This document shows positions 24,695 to 34,398 of a stretch of 64,000 nucleotides of DNA, piece after piece. The stretch comes from Malikia granosa (lineage in GTDB: Bacteria; Pseudomonadota; Gammaproteobacteria; Burkholderiales; Burkholderiaceae_C), in NCBI RefSeq assembly GCF_002980595.1, contig NZ_PVLQ01000012.1, positions 215,804 through 279,803 of the forward strand. The letters run 5' to 3'. Each line of letters starts with the position of its first letter. The stretch's first letter is position 1. A model generated the notes under the pieces. That model did not search any database. It was not told where the DNA came from and saw nothing but the letters and a program-made list of their open reading frames with translations. A program made the translations under genes and the position numbers.

Positions 24695-27237
24695 TAGTCC
24701 TGGCGGGCCGCGCTGCCGTTCGTGTCCTTGGCTGCCTCGATCGCTGCCAGCACCCTGTTGAGTTCCTGCACGAACTCGGCCTGCAATCCGCTGTCCTGCT
24801 GCTGCAGGCCCTGCTCGAAGCGCACCGCGAGCTGGTGCAGGGTCCCGGCGCCCAGCGTGGGTGCGAGCCCCTTGAGCGTGTGCACCAGCCGGATGGCGAC
24901 ATCGAGCTGCTGCTGGCCCAGGGCCTCGCGCAGTTGTTCGGGCGCCTGCACGAAGTCCTGGTGGAAGCGCTGCAGCACCTGCAGCAGCAACTCCTGGTCG
25001 CCGCCCAGCGCTTCGGCGGCTTGTTCCAGGTCCAGTGGCCCGCTGCCGGAAGCAGGCTCGATCGCTGCGACAGGCAGGATCGGATCGACGCTGGCCGGAG
25101 CCGGAGCCGGAGCCGGAGCCGCCTGTGGCTGCTCGGGAATCCACTGGCCCAGCACGGCGGCCAGCTCCATCGGGTCGATGGGCTTGGCGATATGGTCGTC
25201 CATGCCGGCTTCCTCGGCGGCCTGCCGGTCCTTGTCCATGGCGGCGGCGGTCAGCGCGATGATGGGGGTACGGTTGCCGCTGGCGCGGATGGCACGGGTC
25301 GCGGCAAAGCCGTCCATGCCAGGCATCTGCAGGTCCATCAGGATGGCGGCAAAGGCCGATCGCGTGGCCTTGTCGACCGCGGACTGCCCGTTGTCGGCCG
25401 TCTCGACTTCCAGCCCCAGGCGGCTCAGGTAGGCCTTGGCCACCAGCAGGTTGGTCGGGCTGTCATCGACCAGCAGCACGCGCGCCTGGCCGAAGTCCCG
25501 CTTGACCGGTGCGACCACCGGCGCGGGCATCGGCGTGGCGGCACTTGCCGTCTGCGACAGTCCCAGCCGGGCGGTGAAGCAGAACACGCTGCCCTGGCCG
25601 GCCACGCTGGTGGCCCAGATCTTGCCGCCCATCAGCTCGACCAGGCGCTTCGAGATGCTCAGCCCGAGGCCGGTGCCACCGTAGCGGCGGGTCGTCGACA
25701 GGTCGGCCTGGGTGAAGGCTTCGAACAGATGGTCGAGCTGCTCCGGATCGAGTCCGATGCCGCTGTCGCGCACCGAAACCTGGATCAGCGCGCCCTGTCC
25801 GTCCTGCTCGATCGCCTCCGCCTTGACCTCGATGCCGCCTGCCTGCGTGAACTTCAGCGCGTTGCCGATCAGGTTGTTGATGACCTGCAGCAGCCGCAAG
25901 GGGTCGCCCAGCAGCAAGGCCGGGATCTGGGGCGAGACCTCGAAGCGCAGCGCCAGCTGCTTTTCCTCGGCCTGGATCTCGAACAGGGCGCGCGACTTCT
26001 CGAAGACCTCGACCAGGTTCAGCGGCACCGATTCGAGCATCATGTGGCCGGCCTCGATCTTGGAGTAGTCGAGAATGTCGTTGAGCACGCCGAGCAAGGC
26101 GGTGCCGGCCAGGTGGATCTTGGTCAGGTGATCGCGCTGGTGCGGGGTCAGGTCGGTCTCGAGCAGCAGATTGGTCAGGCCGATCACCGCGTTCATGGGG
26201 GTGCGGATCTCGTGGCTCATATTGGCCAGGAACAGGCTCTTGGCCTCGTTGGCGCTGACGGCCTGCTCCTTGATGCCCTGGAGTTCACGCGTGACCTGGC
26301 TCACCTTGACCAGCCGTTTCTGCGAGCGCCGCAGCAGCACGAAGAAGAACAGGATCGCCGCGCTCGTCAGGCAGGTCACGCCGATGACGATATTGCGGTA
26401 GATCCGGTAGGGCGCCAGCACATCCTCTTCCGCTTCCGAGCTGACCAGGGTCATGCCGTAGTCGCCCAGCTTGTAGTAGCCGCTGATCTCTTCCGTCTGG
26501 GTGGCCGGGTTGTAGGACCGGAAGTTGCCGGTCTGCGGCGCAGCCGGGTCCAGATAGGGCGCTTGCACCTGCTGGTTGTACATCGATTCCGAGGTCGGGC
26601 TGATGGCCATGATCTCGCCGCTGTTGCGGACGATTTTCAGCTTGCTGCGGTTTTCGGTGAACAGCCGGTCGGAGAATTTCGAGAAGAATTCCGGCGCGAT
26701 CGACAGCACCAGCACGCCGTCGAATGTGCCCTGCTTGAGGATGGGGCGCGTCAGCTGGATCGACCATTTGCCCGAGACCTTGCCCTTGAGGGGCTTGCTG
26801 ATGAACAGGATGTCCTGTTCCGGCGCGTCGGCATGGACGCGGAAATGCTCGCGCTGGCTCAGGTCGACCACCGTCTGGGGCTTGCTGAGGTTGGAGAACT
26901 GCATCATCCCCTGGCTGTCGATGACGGCGATCTGGAATACCAGGTCGTCGATCATGTTCTGGTGGTGCTGCACATAGTCCGCAAACTGCTCCCAGTCGCC
27001 CTGCCATTCCTCCCGGGCATCCAGAATGAACGAGTTCAGCCGCTTGATGGTGGATTGGCTGTATTCGGAAAAGATATGCGCGTTCTTCGCGGTGCGCAAA
27101 TTGGCTTCCTGGATATAGGTTTGCCTGCTGCGCTGTATTTCATAGATGGCCGCCGCCCATGTTGTCAATATGATAACTATCGCCACGAAGGTCGTTTGCC
27201 GACGCAGTTTCAGGTTTGACGAGTAGATGGCCTTCAT
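24694..27237 (-). CDS. Hybrid sensor histidine kinase (Cache-HisKA-HATPase-REC-HPt)
   Basis: 847-residue inner-membrane sensor. Membrane segments at about 16-32 and 283-302 bracket a large periplasmic double-Cache-like sensor (33-282). The phosphoaccepting histidine is H342 in [14 protein letters not shown]. The ATPase domain has [10 protein letters not shown] and [14 protein letters not shown] receiver domain (about 590-705) holds [12 protein letters not shown] and [18 protein letters not shown] proline/alanine linker of hexanucleotide repeats precedes an HPt domain with [13 protein letters not shown] full phosphorelay is thus built in, but no separate output regulator is adjacent. The gene ends in a palindrome shared with the convergent reductase. 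Signal and target are unknown. Confidence 0.88.
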   Translation of the reverse strand: MKAIYSSNLKLRRQTTFVAIVIILTTWAAAIYEIQRSRQTYIQEANLRTAKNAHIFSEYSQSTIKRLNSFILDAREEWQGDWEQFADYVQHHQNMIDDLVFQIAVIDSQGMMQFSNLSKPQTVVDLSQREHFRVHADAPEQDILFISKPLKGKVSGKWSIQLTRPILKQGTFDGVLVLSIAPEFFSKFSDRLFTENRSKLKIVRNSGEIMAISPTSESMYNQQVQAPYLDPAAPQTGNFRSYNPATQTEEISGYYKLGDYGMTLVSSEAEEDVLAPYRIYRNIVIGVTCLTSAAILFFFVLLRRSQKRLVKVSQVTRELQGIKEQAVSANEAKSLFLANMSHEIRTPMNAVIGLTNLLLETDLTPHQRDHLTKIHLAGTALLGVLNDILDYSKIEAGHMMLESVPLNLVEVFEKSRALFEIQAEEKQLALRFEVSPQIPALLLGDPLRLLQVINNLIGNALKFTQAGGIEVKAEAIEQDGQGALIQVSVRDSGIGLDPEQLDHLFEAFTQADLSTTRRYGGTGLGLSISKRLVELMGGKIWATSVAGQGSVFCFTARLGLSQTASAATPMPAPVVAPVKRDFGQARVLLVDDSPTNLLVAKAYLSRLGLEVETADNGQSAVDKATRSAFAAILMDLQMPGMDGFAATRAIRASGNRTPIIALTAAAMDKDRQAAEEAGMDDHIAKPIDPMELAAVLGQWIPEQPQAAPAPAPAPASVDPILPVAAIEPASGSGPLDLEQAAEALGGDQELLLQVLQRFHQDFVQAPEQLREALGQQQLDVAIRLVHTLKGLAPTLGAGTLHQLAVRFEQGLQQQDSGLQAEFVQELNRVLAAIEAAKDTNGSAARQD
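25094..25121. repeat. Hexanucleotide tandem repeat in kinase linker
   Basis: GCCGGA is repeated just over four times without mismatch. On the coding (minus) strand it encodes alternating proline and alanine between the receiver and HPt domains. Slippage would change linker length in frame by two residues per unit. Confidence 0.9.
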
Positions 27238-27567
27238 GAGGGGGTTGCTGATATTAATATATTTATTGTTTTTTGGGGTGCGGTGGGTTTCAGGTGGGTT
27301 CCGAGAGTGCGAACAGCTAGAGCGCTACCGGGCTGCCCTTGCTGGGCCGCGGGTTCATCGGGCGTTTCGTTGCAGGATGCAACTGGCTCTGTCGCTCATT
27401 GCAGCAGGTTGCGGTAACAAGGAAAGTGCGCTTTCCAATAGAGCAATCATTGTACCCGCTAGCAGGATTCAAACCCTTGAATTCAAAGAATTTCGGGTAT
27501 TTCCATGCTAAGCGGCGAGCCTGGATCGCCGGCTTGCCATTCGCCGGTGCTGGAGCACTGGGGGAGG
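27238..27567. other. 330-bp gap without a recognised gene, rich in small palindromes
   Basis: No open frame with family features was found. The first 40 bp are AT-rich (TATTAATATATTTATTG near 27252) and may hold the leftward sensor kinase promoter. Further on are TTGCA-gga-TGCAA (27370-27382), GGAAAG-tgcg-CTTTCC (27421-27436) and the perfect palindrome TTGAATTCAA (27477-27486). Base composition is lower in G+C than the flanks around 27440-27510. A small RNA or regulatory region is possible but unproven. Confidence 0.4.
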
Positions 27568-28785
27568 CTAGAACAGCGGCAAGGACAGGCCCGCTTGCAG
27601 CCCTGGCGCCGGTCCGGGGCTGGCGGCGAGCAGGTCCGGCCTGGCCAGCGTGCCTACCCGCACGCCGAGCAGGCGCAGGCGGCGCGTCAGGTCGACCCGC
27701 TTGAGGCACTGGCCCGCGATGCGGCGGATCTCGCGCGCGTCGGCGCTGTACTGCTCGACGGTCAGCTCGCGCGTGACCGACTGGAAATCGTCGTAGCGCA
27801 GCTTGATGCCTATGGTGCGGCCGACATAGCCCTTGGCCCTGAGGTCGGCTGCCACCTGCTCGCACAGCCGGGTGAAGATGGCGCCGAGCTCGGCCTTGTC
27901 GCGCACCGGATGCAGGTCGCGCTCGAAGGTGGTCTCGCGGCTGACGCTGACAGGCTCGCTGTGGGTGACGACCGGGCTGTCGTCGCGGCCCCAGGCGGCC
28001 TCGTGCAGCCAGGCGCCATGGCTGGGGCCGAACTGCCGCAGCAGCGCCTGCAGCGGCTGGGCGGCCAGCTCGCCGATGGTGTGGATGCCCAGCGCCTGCA
28101 GCTTCTGGTCGGTCTTCGGGCCGATGCCGTTGATCTTGCGGCAGGGCAGGGGCCAGATCAGGCGCTGCAGGTCGGACTCGTGGATGACCGAGATCCCGGC
28201 CGGCTTGTTGAATTCGCTGGCCATCTTGGCCAGCAGCTTGTTGGGTGCGACGCCGATCGAGCAGCTCAGCCCGGTGGCGTCCAGGATGCCGCGCTGGATC
28301 AGCCGCGCCAGCACCCGCCCGCCCTCGCGCTGGCCGCCCGGTACCTCGGTGAAGTCGATGTAGACCTCGTCGATCCCGCGGTCCTCCAGCAGTGGCGCGA
28401 TCTCGCGGATCACGGCCTTGAAGGCGCGCGAGCAGCGCCTGATCTCGTCGAAGTCGACCGGCAGCAGGATGGCATCCGGGCACAGCCTGGCGGCCTTCAT
28501 CAGCCCCATCGCCGAGCCGATGCCGAACTGGCGCGCGGCATAGGTCGCGGTGGTGATGACGCCGCGCCCGGCATAGTCGCGCAGGCGCGGGAAGTCGGCG
28601 ACAGGGATCTCGGACAGCGGCAGGCCGGCACGGGAGGCCTGCAGCGCATCGTCCGCGCGCCGGCGCCCGCCGCCGATGACCAGCGGCAGGCCCTTGAGCT
28701 GCGGATAGCGCAGCAGCTCGACCGACGCGAAGAAGGCGTCCATGTCGAGATGGGCGATGCGGCGGATCGGGGCAGTCGGACTCAC
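27568..28785 (-). CDS. dinB: DNA polymerase IV (translesion Y-family polymerase)
   Basis: About 405 residues. It copies past damaged bases with low fidelity. The first catalytic aspartates are in HLDMDAFFASVE, and the second metal site is in GIDEVYIDFTE. SCSIGVAPNKLLAKMASEFNKPAG is the finger/palm signature, a helix-hairpin-helix (INGIGPKTDQKLQALGI) follows, and the little-finger domain closes. The GTG at 28785 was chosen as start; the frame stays open upstream but homology begins just after it. No LexA-like CTGT-N8-ACAG site was found upstream. The extreme C-terminus lacks a clear beta-clamp-binding motif unless GLSLPLF serves. Confidence 0.92.
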   Translation of the reverse strand: MSPTAPIRRIAHLDMDAFFASVELLRYPQLKGLPLVIGGGRRRADDALQASRAGLPLSEIPVADFPRLRDYAGRGVITTATYAARQFGIGSAMGLMKAARLCPDAILLPVDFDEIRRCSRAFKAVIREIAPLLEDRGIDEVYIDFTEVPGGQREGGRVLARLIQRGILDATGLSCSIGVAPNKLLAKMASEFNKPAGISVIHESDLQRLIWPLPCRKINGIGPKTDQKLQALGIHTIGELAAQPLQALLRQFGPSHGAWLHEAAWGRDDSPVVTHSEPVSVSRETTFERDLHPVRDKAELGAIFTRLCEQVAADLRAKGYVGRTIGIKLRYDDFQSVTRELTVEQYSADAREIRRIAGQCLKRVDLTRRLRLLGVRVGTLARPDLLAASPGPAPGLQAGLSLPLF

Positions 28786-28902
28786 GGCAGGATTGTCGCG
28801 CGGACGCCCGCCGCCCGTCCGATCCGGGTGGCTTCTCAAAGCCGTGATAAATGAGCAAGATGGAGTCTGAGTGAAGACATAACAGGGACAGGGAGATAAG
28901 GC

Positions 28903-31632
28903 ATGTCAGATCCGATGGCGTACCCGCGTCAGCTGCAGCGGCCCGATGGCGACCTGCTGTTCAGTTCGCTGCCGATAGGCATCGTGATGCTGGACCCGCT
29001 CGGCGCGCTGATGGCCGCCAATCCGGCTGCCGAAGCCATCCTGGGGCCGGGCGTGCAGTGCTTGTGCGACTGGCAGGCCGCCGATCCGCGCTGGGAGGCG
29101 GTGCACGAGGACGGCACGCCCTTCCTGCCCGCCGAGTATCCTGCCCGGCTGGCGCTCCAGACCGGCCAGATCATCCACCCGGCCGTCATGGGCCTGCGCG
29201 ACCGCCAGCAGGACCGGCTGTGCTGGCTCCGGCTGCAGGCGGTGCCGATCCGGGATCGGCAGGGTGGCGGCTTGCAAGGGGTCTATGCGCTGTTCGAGGA
29301 CATCACCGAGCAGCGGCAGGCCCGCATCGAGCTCAACGCGGCCCGCGCGGCAGCCGCCCGGCGCGAGATGGCCGAGCGGCTCGAGATGGCCGCCGAAGCC
29401 GCCAAGTTCGGCGTCTACGAGAGGAATTACGAGAGCCGGACCTGCTACTGGTCGCGCGAGCTCAAGGCGATTGCCGGCCTGCCGGAGACGGCCGAGCCCG
29501 AATCCTGCGAGGCGCTGTTCGACTTCATTCACCCCGACGACCGCGACGCCATGCAGCAGGCCTTCGCGCGCGCGCTCGACCCGCGGGGCGAGGGCTTGCT
29601 CGATCAGGTCAGCCGCCTGGTCCGGCCCGATGGCCGCTTGCGCTGGATCCACTGGGTCGGCCAGACCCGCTTCGATGGCGAGGCCGGCCAGCGCCATCCC
29701 AAGCTGTTCAGCGGCATGGCGCTCGACATCTCGCAGTACAAGGCGGTCGAGTCCGAGCGCGAGCGCTATTTCCGCTTCTTCAATGCCGCTCCGGTCCTGA
29801 TGGCTATCCTGGGCGAGGATGGCAGCTTCAAGCTCGTCAATCCGGCCGTCAAGCGCATGCTGGGCTACGCAGCGGCCGACTTCATCGGCCGTTGCTATCC
29901 CGACCTGATCCACCCGGACGACCGGCTGGTCTCGCAGCAGGCCCTCGAGGCGGTGCACGCGGGCAGCACGAGCGCGGATGGCTTCGTCAACCGCTATCTG
30001 TGCCAGGACGGCAGCCCGCGCTGGCTGGCCTGGAACGCGGTCTTCAGCCCGCAGGAGAAGCTGTTCTATGCGGTGGCGCGCGACATCACCGAGAGCCGGC
30101 AGGCCGAAGAGGCGCTTCATGCAGCCTCTAACTATGCCCGCAGCCTGCTCGAGGCCAGCCTCGATCCGCTGGTCACGATCAGCCCGCAGGGCAAGATCAC
30201 CGACGTCAACCGGGCCACCGAGGCCGCCATCGGCCTGGACCGCGAGGCGCTGATCGGCAGCGATTTCTCGGACTACTTCACCGATCCCGACAAGGCCCGC
30301 GCCGGCTACGAGCAGGCCTTCGAGCAGGGGCAGGTCAGCGACTATCCGCTGGTGCTGCGCCATGTCGACGGCCGCGAGACCGAGGTGCTCTACAACGCGA
30401 GCGTCTACCGCGACGAGGGCCAGCGGATCTGCGGCGTCTTTGCCGCGGCGCGCGATGTCACGCGGATCAACGCGATCGCCAAGGACCTGGCCCGGCACCG
30501 CGAGCATCTCGAGGAACTGGTGCGCCAGCGCACTCGCGAGCTCGAGGCCGCCAAGCTGGCCGCCGAGGCCGCCAACCAGGCCAAGACTGCCTTTCTCTCC
30601 AACATCAGCCACGAGCTGCGCACGCCGATGAACGCGATCATGGGCCAGGGCTATCTGCTGCAGCAGGGTGACCTGGGGGCGCAGCAGCAGGAGCAGCTCA
30701 AGGCGCTGCAGCTGGCCAGCCGGCAGCTGCAGGCGCTGATCGAGGACATCCTGAACTACACCCGGGTCGACAGCGGCGTCCTGCACGCCGGCCAGCAGGA
30801 GTTCGAGCTCGAGGCCGTGCTCGCGGCCATTGCCGATCGCCTGCGCGAGCGCCTCGTCGCCAAGGGGCTGGAGCTGGTGCTCGAGGTCGCACCCGATGTC
30901 CCGCCTCGGCTGACCGGCGATCCGGTCCAGATCGGCCAGGTGCTGCACAAGCTGGCGGACAACGCGGTCAAGTTCACCGAGGCCGGCCGGGTCAGGCTGG
31001 CCGTCCTGCGCGAGCCCCACGAGCAGCAGCAGGGGGCGGCGGCTCGGTGCATCTGGTTGCGTTTCGAGGTCAGCGACACCGGCATCGGGCTCGGGCCGGA
31101 CGATCAATGCCATCTGTTCGAGAGCTTCCAGCAGGTCGATGACGGCCTGACGCGGCGCTACGGCGGCACCGGCCTGGGGCTGGCGATCGCGCGCAAGCTG
31201 GTCAAGCTGATGGGCGGGCAGATCGGCGTCGAGAGCCGCAAGGGCCAGGGCAGCCGCTTCTGGTTCAGCTTGCCGCTCGGGCTGGCCGATCCTGTCGCCT
31301 GTCCGCCGGGAAGCGGGGCCTGTGCTCCGGTGTTGCCGCCCGCGCTTGCCGGCGCGGCCGCGCCGGTGCGGGCTCATGAAGCCAATGAGTCCGACGCCCT
31401 GGTTGACGGCGCGGCGATCGCTTCCCTGGACCGGATGTCATGGCCCCAGCTGCAGCAACGGCTGCTGCAGCTGCTGCGCGAGGACGATGCGGGCTCGGTA
31501 CCGCTGTGCGAACAGCACGCCGCCTTGCTGCAGCAGGCGCTCGGGGAGCGCTACGGTCCGCTGATGCAGGCGGTGCGGGGCTTCGACTTCGAGGCGGCAT
31601 TGACCCAGCTCGGCGGGCCTGGCGCCGCCTGA
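28903..31632 (+). CDS. Multi-PAS sensor histidine kinase, soluble
   Basis: 909 residues with no membrane segment, so cytoplasmic. Four PAS/PAC sensor repeats fill about residues 18-525 (for example LPIGIVMLDPLGALMAANPA, then a PAS_3-type domain with HPDDRDAMQQAF, then NAAPVLMAILGEDG and TDVNRATEAAIGLDREALIG). A short coiled coil leads to HisKA, whose histidine is H570 in ISHELRTPMNAIMG. The ATPase domain has LADNAVKFTEAG and GGTGLGLAIARKLVKLMGG. A 90-residue tail has no receiver or HPt domain. No response regulator is adjacent. It is divergent from dinB and convergent with panE. The ligand may be a redox cofactor or small molecule. Confidence 0.88.
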   Translation: MSDPMAYPRQLQRPDGDLLFSSLPIGIVMLDPLGALMAANPAAEAILGPGVQCLCDWQAADPRWEAVHEDGTPFLPAEYPARLALQTGQIIHPAVMGLRDRQQDRLCWLRLQAVPIRDRQGGGLQGVYALFEDITEQRQARIELNAARAAAARREMAERLEMAAEAAKFGVYERNYESRTCYWSRELKAIAGLPETAEPESCEALFDFIHPDDRDAMQQAFARALDPRGEGLLDQVSRLVRPDGRLRWIHWVGQTRFDGEAGQRHPKLFSGMALDISQYKAVESERERYFRFFNAAPVLMAILGEDGSFKLVNPAVKRMLGYAAADFIGRCYPDLIHPDDRLVSQQALEAVHAGSTSADGFVNRYLCQDGSPRWLAWNAVFSPQEKLFYAVARDITESRQAEEALHAASNYARSLLEASLDPLVTISPQGKITDVNRATEAAIGLDREALIGSDFSDYFTDPDKARAGYEQAFEQGQVSDYPLVLRHVDGRETEVLYNASVYRDEGQRICGVFAAARDVTRINAIAKDLARHREHLEELVRQRTRELEAAKLAAEAANQAKTAFLSNISHELRTPMNAIMGQGYLLQQGDLGAQQQEQLKALQLASRQLQALIEDILNYTRVDSGVLHAGQQEFELEAVLAAIADRLRERLVAKGLELVLEVAPDVPPRLTGDPVQIGQVLHKLADNAVKFTEAGRVRLAVLREPHEQQQGAAARCIWLRFEVSDTGIGLGPDDQCHLFESFQQVDDGLTRRYGGTGLGLAIARKLVKLMGGQIGVESRKGQGSRFWFSLPLGLADPVACPPGSGACAPVLPPALAGAAAPVRAHEANESDALVDGAAIASLDRMSWPQLQQRLLQLLREDDAGSVPLCEQHAALLQQALGERYGPLMQAVRGFDFEAALTQLGGPGAA

Positions 31633-31639
31633 GCCACCG

Positions 31640-31657
31640 GCCTGAGCAGGCTCAGGC
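31640..31657. terminator. Hairpin overlapping the panE stop codon
   Basis: GCCTGAGC-ag-GCTCAGGC is a perfect 8-bp inverted repeat in the gap between the convergent sensor kinase and panE genes, and it includes the panE stop. There is no T-tract. Confidence 0.4.
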
Positions 31658-32563
31658 CAGGGGCGGCTCGCCGGGTGGGTCTTCGAGCAGCTTGACCAGA
31701 CCGTGCAGCGTGCGGTTGACCGGCGTCGGCACGCCGAGCGCCTCGCCACGGCGCACCAGCCAGCCATTGAGCTGGTCGATCTCGCTGCGCCGCCCGCGCG
31801 CCAGGTCCTGCGCGGTCGAGGATTGCTGGGTCGGCATCGCGTCGGCCAGTGCGCGCACCTGCTGCCACAGGTCGGCGGGCAGGGTCACGCCTTCGGCGCT
31901 GGCGACCGCCAGGCATTCGGCCACCGCCTCGCGCATCGTGGCCTCGATGCCCGGTCCCCGGATCATGCGGCCGTAGGGCAGGCGCGAGATCGCCGACAGC
32001 GCGTTGTAGGCGCAGTTGACGACCAGCTTGGACCATTGCGCCGCGCGCAGGTCGGGCAGCACCTGCACCGGCACGCCGGCAGCGGCGAAGAGACTGGCGG
32101 TGGCCGCGCTGTCGGGACCGGCGCCGAGCACGAGCTCGCCGCGGCCGTGATGGCGCAGATGGCCGGGGCCGGCGAGCTCGACCGCCGCATAGACCAGCAC
32201 CGGCCGCACCCGCTGCTGCGGCAGCAGGGCCTGCAGCCGGTCGGCGTTGTCCATGCCGTTCTGCAGGCTCAGCAGCAGCACGCCCGGCGCCAGATGCGGC
32301 CGCAGCGCGGCAGCGGCGGCCTCGGTGTCGCCGGACTTGACGCAGCACAACACCCAGTCGGCACCGGCCACGGCTGCCGGGTCGACGCTGGCGTGCATGG
32401 GCACCGATTCGTCGAAGGCCAACGTCTGCAGGCGCAGTCCGTCGCGCAAGACGGCGGCGACATGGGGTGCGCGCCCGATCAGCGTGACGGCGTGGCCGGC
32501 GCGCGCGAGCAGGCCGCCGTAATAGCTGCCCACGGCGCCCGCGCCCATGATGGCGATCCTCAT
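31652..32563 (-). CDS. panE: 2-dehydropantoate 2-reductase family (ketopantoate reductase)
   Basis: 303 residues. It would reduce ketopantoate to pantoate with NADPH in pantothenate synthesis. The N-terminal cofactor loop is IAIMGAGAVGSYYGGLLARAG. Catalytic lysine and asparagine candidates are in CCVKSGDTEAA and WSKLVVNCAYNALSAI, and the helical C-terminal domain has SSTAQDLARGRRSEIDQLNGW. Burkholderiales often carry several paralogues with other 2-oxoacid substrates, so the symbol is tentative. The start codon overlaps the stop of the upstream MFS gene (ATGA), so they are translationally coupled. Confidence 0.78.
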   Translation of the reverse strand: MRIAIMGAGAVGSYYGGLLARAGHAVTLIGRAPHVAAVLRDGLRLQTLAFDESVPMHASVDPAAVAGADWVLCCVKSGDTEAAAAALRPHLAPGVLLLSLQNGMDNADRLQALLPQQRVRPVLVYAAVELAGPGHLRHHGRGELVLGAGPDSAATASLFAAAGVPVQVLPDLRAAQWSKLVVNCAYNALSAISRLPYGRMIRGPGIEATMREAVAECLAVASAEGVTLPADLWQQVRALADAMPTQQSSTAQDLARGRRSEIDQLNGWLVRRGEALGVPTPVNRTLHGLVKLLEDPPGEPPLA

Positions 32564-34146
32564 TTGACGCTGGTCTCCATCAGGCAGCGGGTGACGCGCG
32601 GCGGCTCGGGGCCGAGGTGGAAGGCCAGCTTGCGCGCATGCAGCTCGGCATCGGCGGCGGTGACGCGCTCGAAGCGGCGCAGGTGGTCGGTCCAGGACTC
32701 GTCGGTGACCAGCTCGATGAAGCGGCCCGGGTCCTCGAGGTCGTGCAGCAGCTCCCAGGACAGCGCGCCCTGGCGCAGCCGGCTTGGTCGGCTCTCGTCC
32801 ATCATCAGGGTCCGGAATGCCGCGGCCTGCGCCGGGTCGATCCGGTACTCGATCATCACGCTGACCCGGCCCGCGCTCGCCGGCCCGGGATGCTGCGGCG
32901 CCTGGAAGATGCGCCTGGGCGTCAGGTCGCCGGCCTGGCCGCTGTCGGGCAGCAGGCGGTTGGTCAGCCACATCGTCAGCGCGCCGGTGCCGGCGGCAAT
33001 CATCAGGCTGGTCGGCACGCTGGTCCAGGTCGCGATCTGGCCCCAGAGCGCGGCCCCGCTGGCGCTGGCGCCCATGATGGCCATCTGGTACATCGACATG
33101 CCGCGCGCGCGCACCCAGTCGGGCAAGCCGAGCTGGATCGACACGCTCAGGCTGTTGGCAGTGGTGATCCAGGCCGCGCCGCCGAGCAGCATGGCCGGCA
33201 CCGCGATCCAGAGCTGGTCGGTCCAGGCCATCACGGCCATGCTGCCGGCCTGCAGCCAGGCGCCGCGCAGCACCAGCGCGTCGCGCGGGTAGCGTTGCCG
33301 CAGCCGGGGCAGCAGGGCGGTCGAGCCGATCGCGCCGGCACCCATGGCCGCCAGCAGCAGGGTGAAGGTCGCGGCGTCGCCACCCTGCATGCCATGGGCC
33401 ACCAGCGGCAGCAGCGCCATCAGCCCGGTCGAGTGGAAGAAGAAGATCCAGATCCGCAGCAGCACGCCCTTGAGCTGGCGCGACTGGGCGATGTATTGCA
33501 GCCCGACCCGCATCGCGGTGCCCAGGCGCTCGCGCCCGAGCGGGTGCGGCTTGTGCTCGCGCTGCCAGCGGCTGATCACGACCGCCGCCAGCAGCGACAG
33601 CAGCGCGTTGAGCGCGAACACCCAGGCGCTGCCCGCCGCGGCGATGATCGCGCCGGCAATCAGCGGGCCCAGGATGCGCGACGCATTCATCGACACCCCG
33701 TTGAGCGCCAGTGCCGCCGGCAGCTGCGGTCGCGGCACCAGTTCGGGCACGATGGCGGCGAATACCGGCCAGCGCATCGCCAGCCCGATGCCGTTGGCGA
33801 ACACCAGCGCCAGCAGCAGCGGCGGCGTCATCGCGCCGAGGAAGACGACCGTGCTCAGCAGCGCCGCGACGACGGCGATCCAGAGCTGGGTCGTCAGGAA
33901 GTATTTCTTGCGGTCCAGGCTGTCGGCCAGCGCGCCGCTGGGCAGGCCGAGCAGGAACACCGGCAGCGTGGCGGCGGTCTGCACCAGCGCGACCCAGATC
34001 GGCTTGCTGGTCAGCGAGGTCATCATCCAGGCGGCGGCGACATCGTTCATCCACATGCAGAGATTGGCCACCAGCCAGGTGGACCAGAGCATGCGGAAGA
34101 CGGGCTGGCGGAACGGTGCCAGCGGGGACAGTTCGTCGGGCTTCAA
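32560..34146 (-). CDS. MFS exporter (EntS/DUF894 type) with C-terminal ABM-like domain
   Basis: 528 residues. Twelve membrane segments occupy about residues 1-415, with FRMLWSTWLVANLCMWMNDVAAAWM at the N-terminus typical of the MFS_3/EntS group. A soluble tail (about 425-520) carries VMIEYRIDPAQAAAF, GALSWELLHDLEDPGRFIELV and WTDHLRRFERV, a dimeric alpha/beta-barrel fold like antibiotic biosynthesis monooxygenases. This fusion is known in the family but its role is unclear. EntS relatives export siderophores or drugs. It is coupled by a 4-bp overlap to panE. Confidence 0.83.
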   Translation of the reverse strand: MKPDELSPLAPFRQPVFRMLWSTWLVANLCMWMNDVAAAWMMTSLTSKPIWVALVQTAATLPVFLLGLPSGALADSLDRKKYFLTTQLWIAVVAALLSTVVFLGAMTPPLLLALVFANGIGLAMRWPVFAAIVPELVPRPQLPAALALNGVSMNASRILGPLIAGAIIAAAGSAWVFALNALLSLLAAVVISRWQREHKPHPLGRERLGTAMRVGLQYIAQSRQLKGVLLRIWIFFFHSTGLMALLPLVAHGMQGGDAATFTLLLAAMGAGAIGSTALLPRLRQRYPRDALVLRGAWLQAGSMAVMAWTDQLWIAVPAMLLGGAAWITTANSLSVSIQLGLPDWVRARGMSMYQMAIMGASASGAALWGQIATWTSVPTSLMIAAGTGALTMWLTNRLLPDSGQAGDLTPRRIFQAPQHPGPASAGRVSVMIEYRIDPAQAAAFRTLMMDESRPSRLRQGALSWELLHDLEDPGRFIELVTDESWTDHLRRFERVTAADAELHARKLAFHLGPEPPRVTRCLMETSVK

Positions 34147-34323
34147 GGCTGGCCGGACGCCTTCCTGGCCTGGCCCGGCCTCGCCATCATCACAGTTGCA
34201 CGCATTGCAGGCATCGAAGATTCCGGTTCTGGGCGGCTGCGAACCGGTTCATGCGTGCGGCCTTGCCGCCACGCCCGTGCGCGCCATGTCCATGTCACGA
34301 TCGTGAGGAATGAGGGCCGCAGT

Positions 34324-34351
34324 TTGCGGCACGAAACTGCGACTATATAGT
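34324..34351 (+). promoter_or_regulatory. Candidate promoter for the Bug receptor gene
   Basis: TTGCGG (34324-34329) and TATAGT (34346-34351) are separated by 16 bp in an AT-rich patch 48 bp before the Bug start codon. The -10 is part of a perfect palindrome ACTATATAGT (34342-34351), which could also be a repressor site. Confidence 0.4.
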
Positions 34352-34398
34352 TTTCCCATTTGTTCTTCAAAACAACACCCGAAACCCGGAGACCTTAC

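Noticed and set aside
27450..27500. Possible tRNA remnant: leftward GGTTTGAATCC resembles a T-arm
   Set aside because: No pairing T-stem, anticodon arm or acceptor stem could be built around it, so an integration-site remnant is not supported.
28786..28902. Looked for a LexA (SOS) box in the dinB upstream region
   Set aside because: No CTGT-N8-ACAG or close variant is present in the gap between dinB and the PAS kinase.
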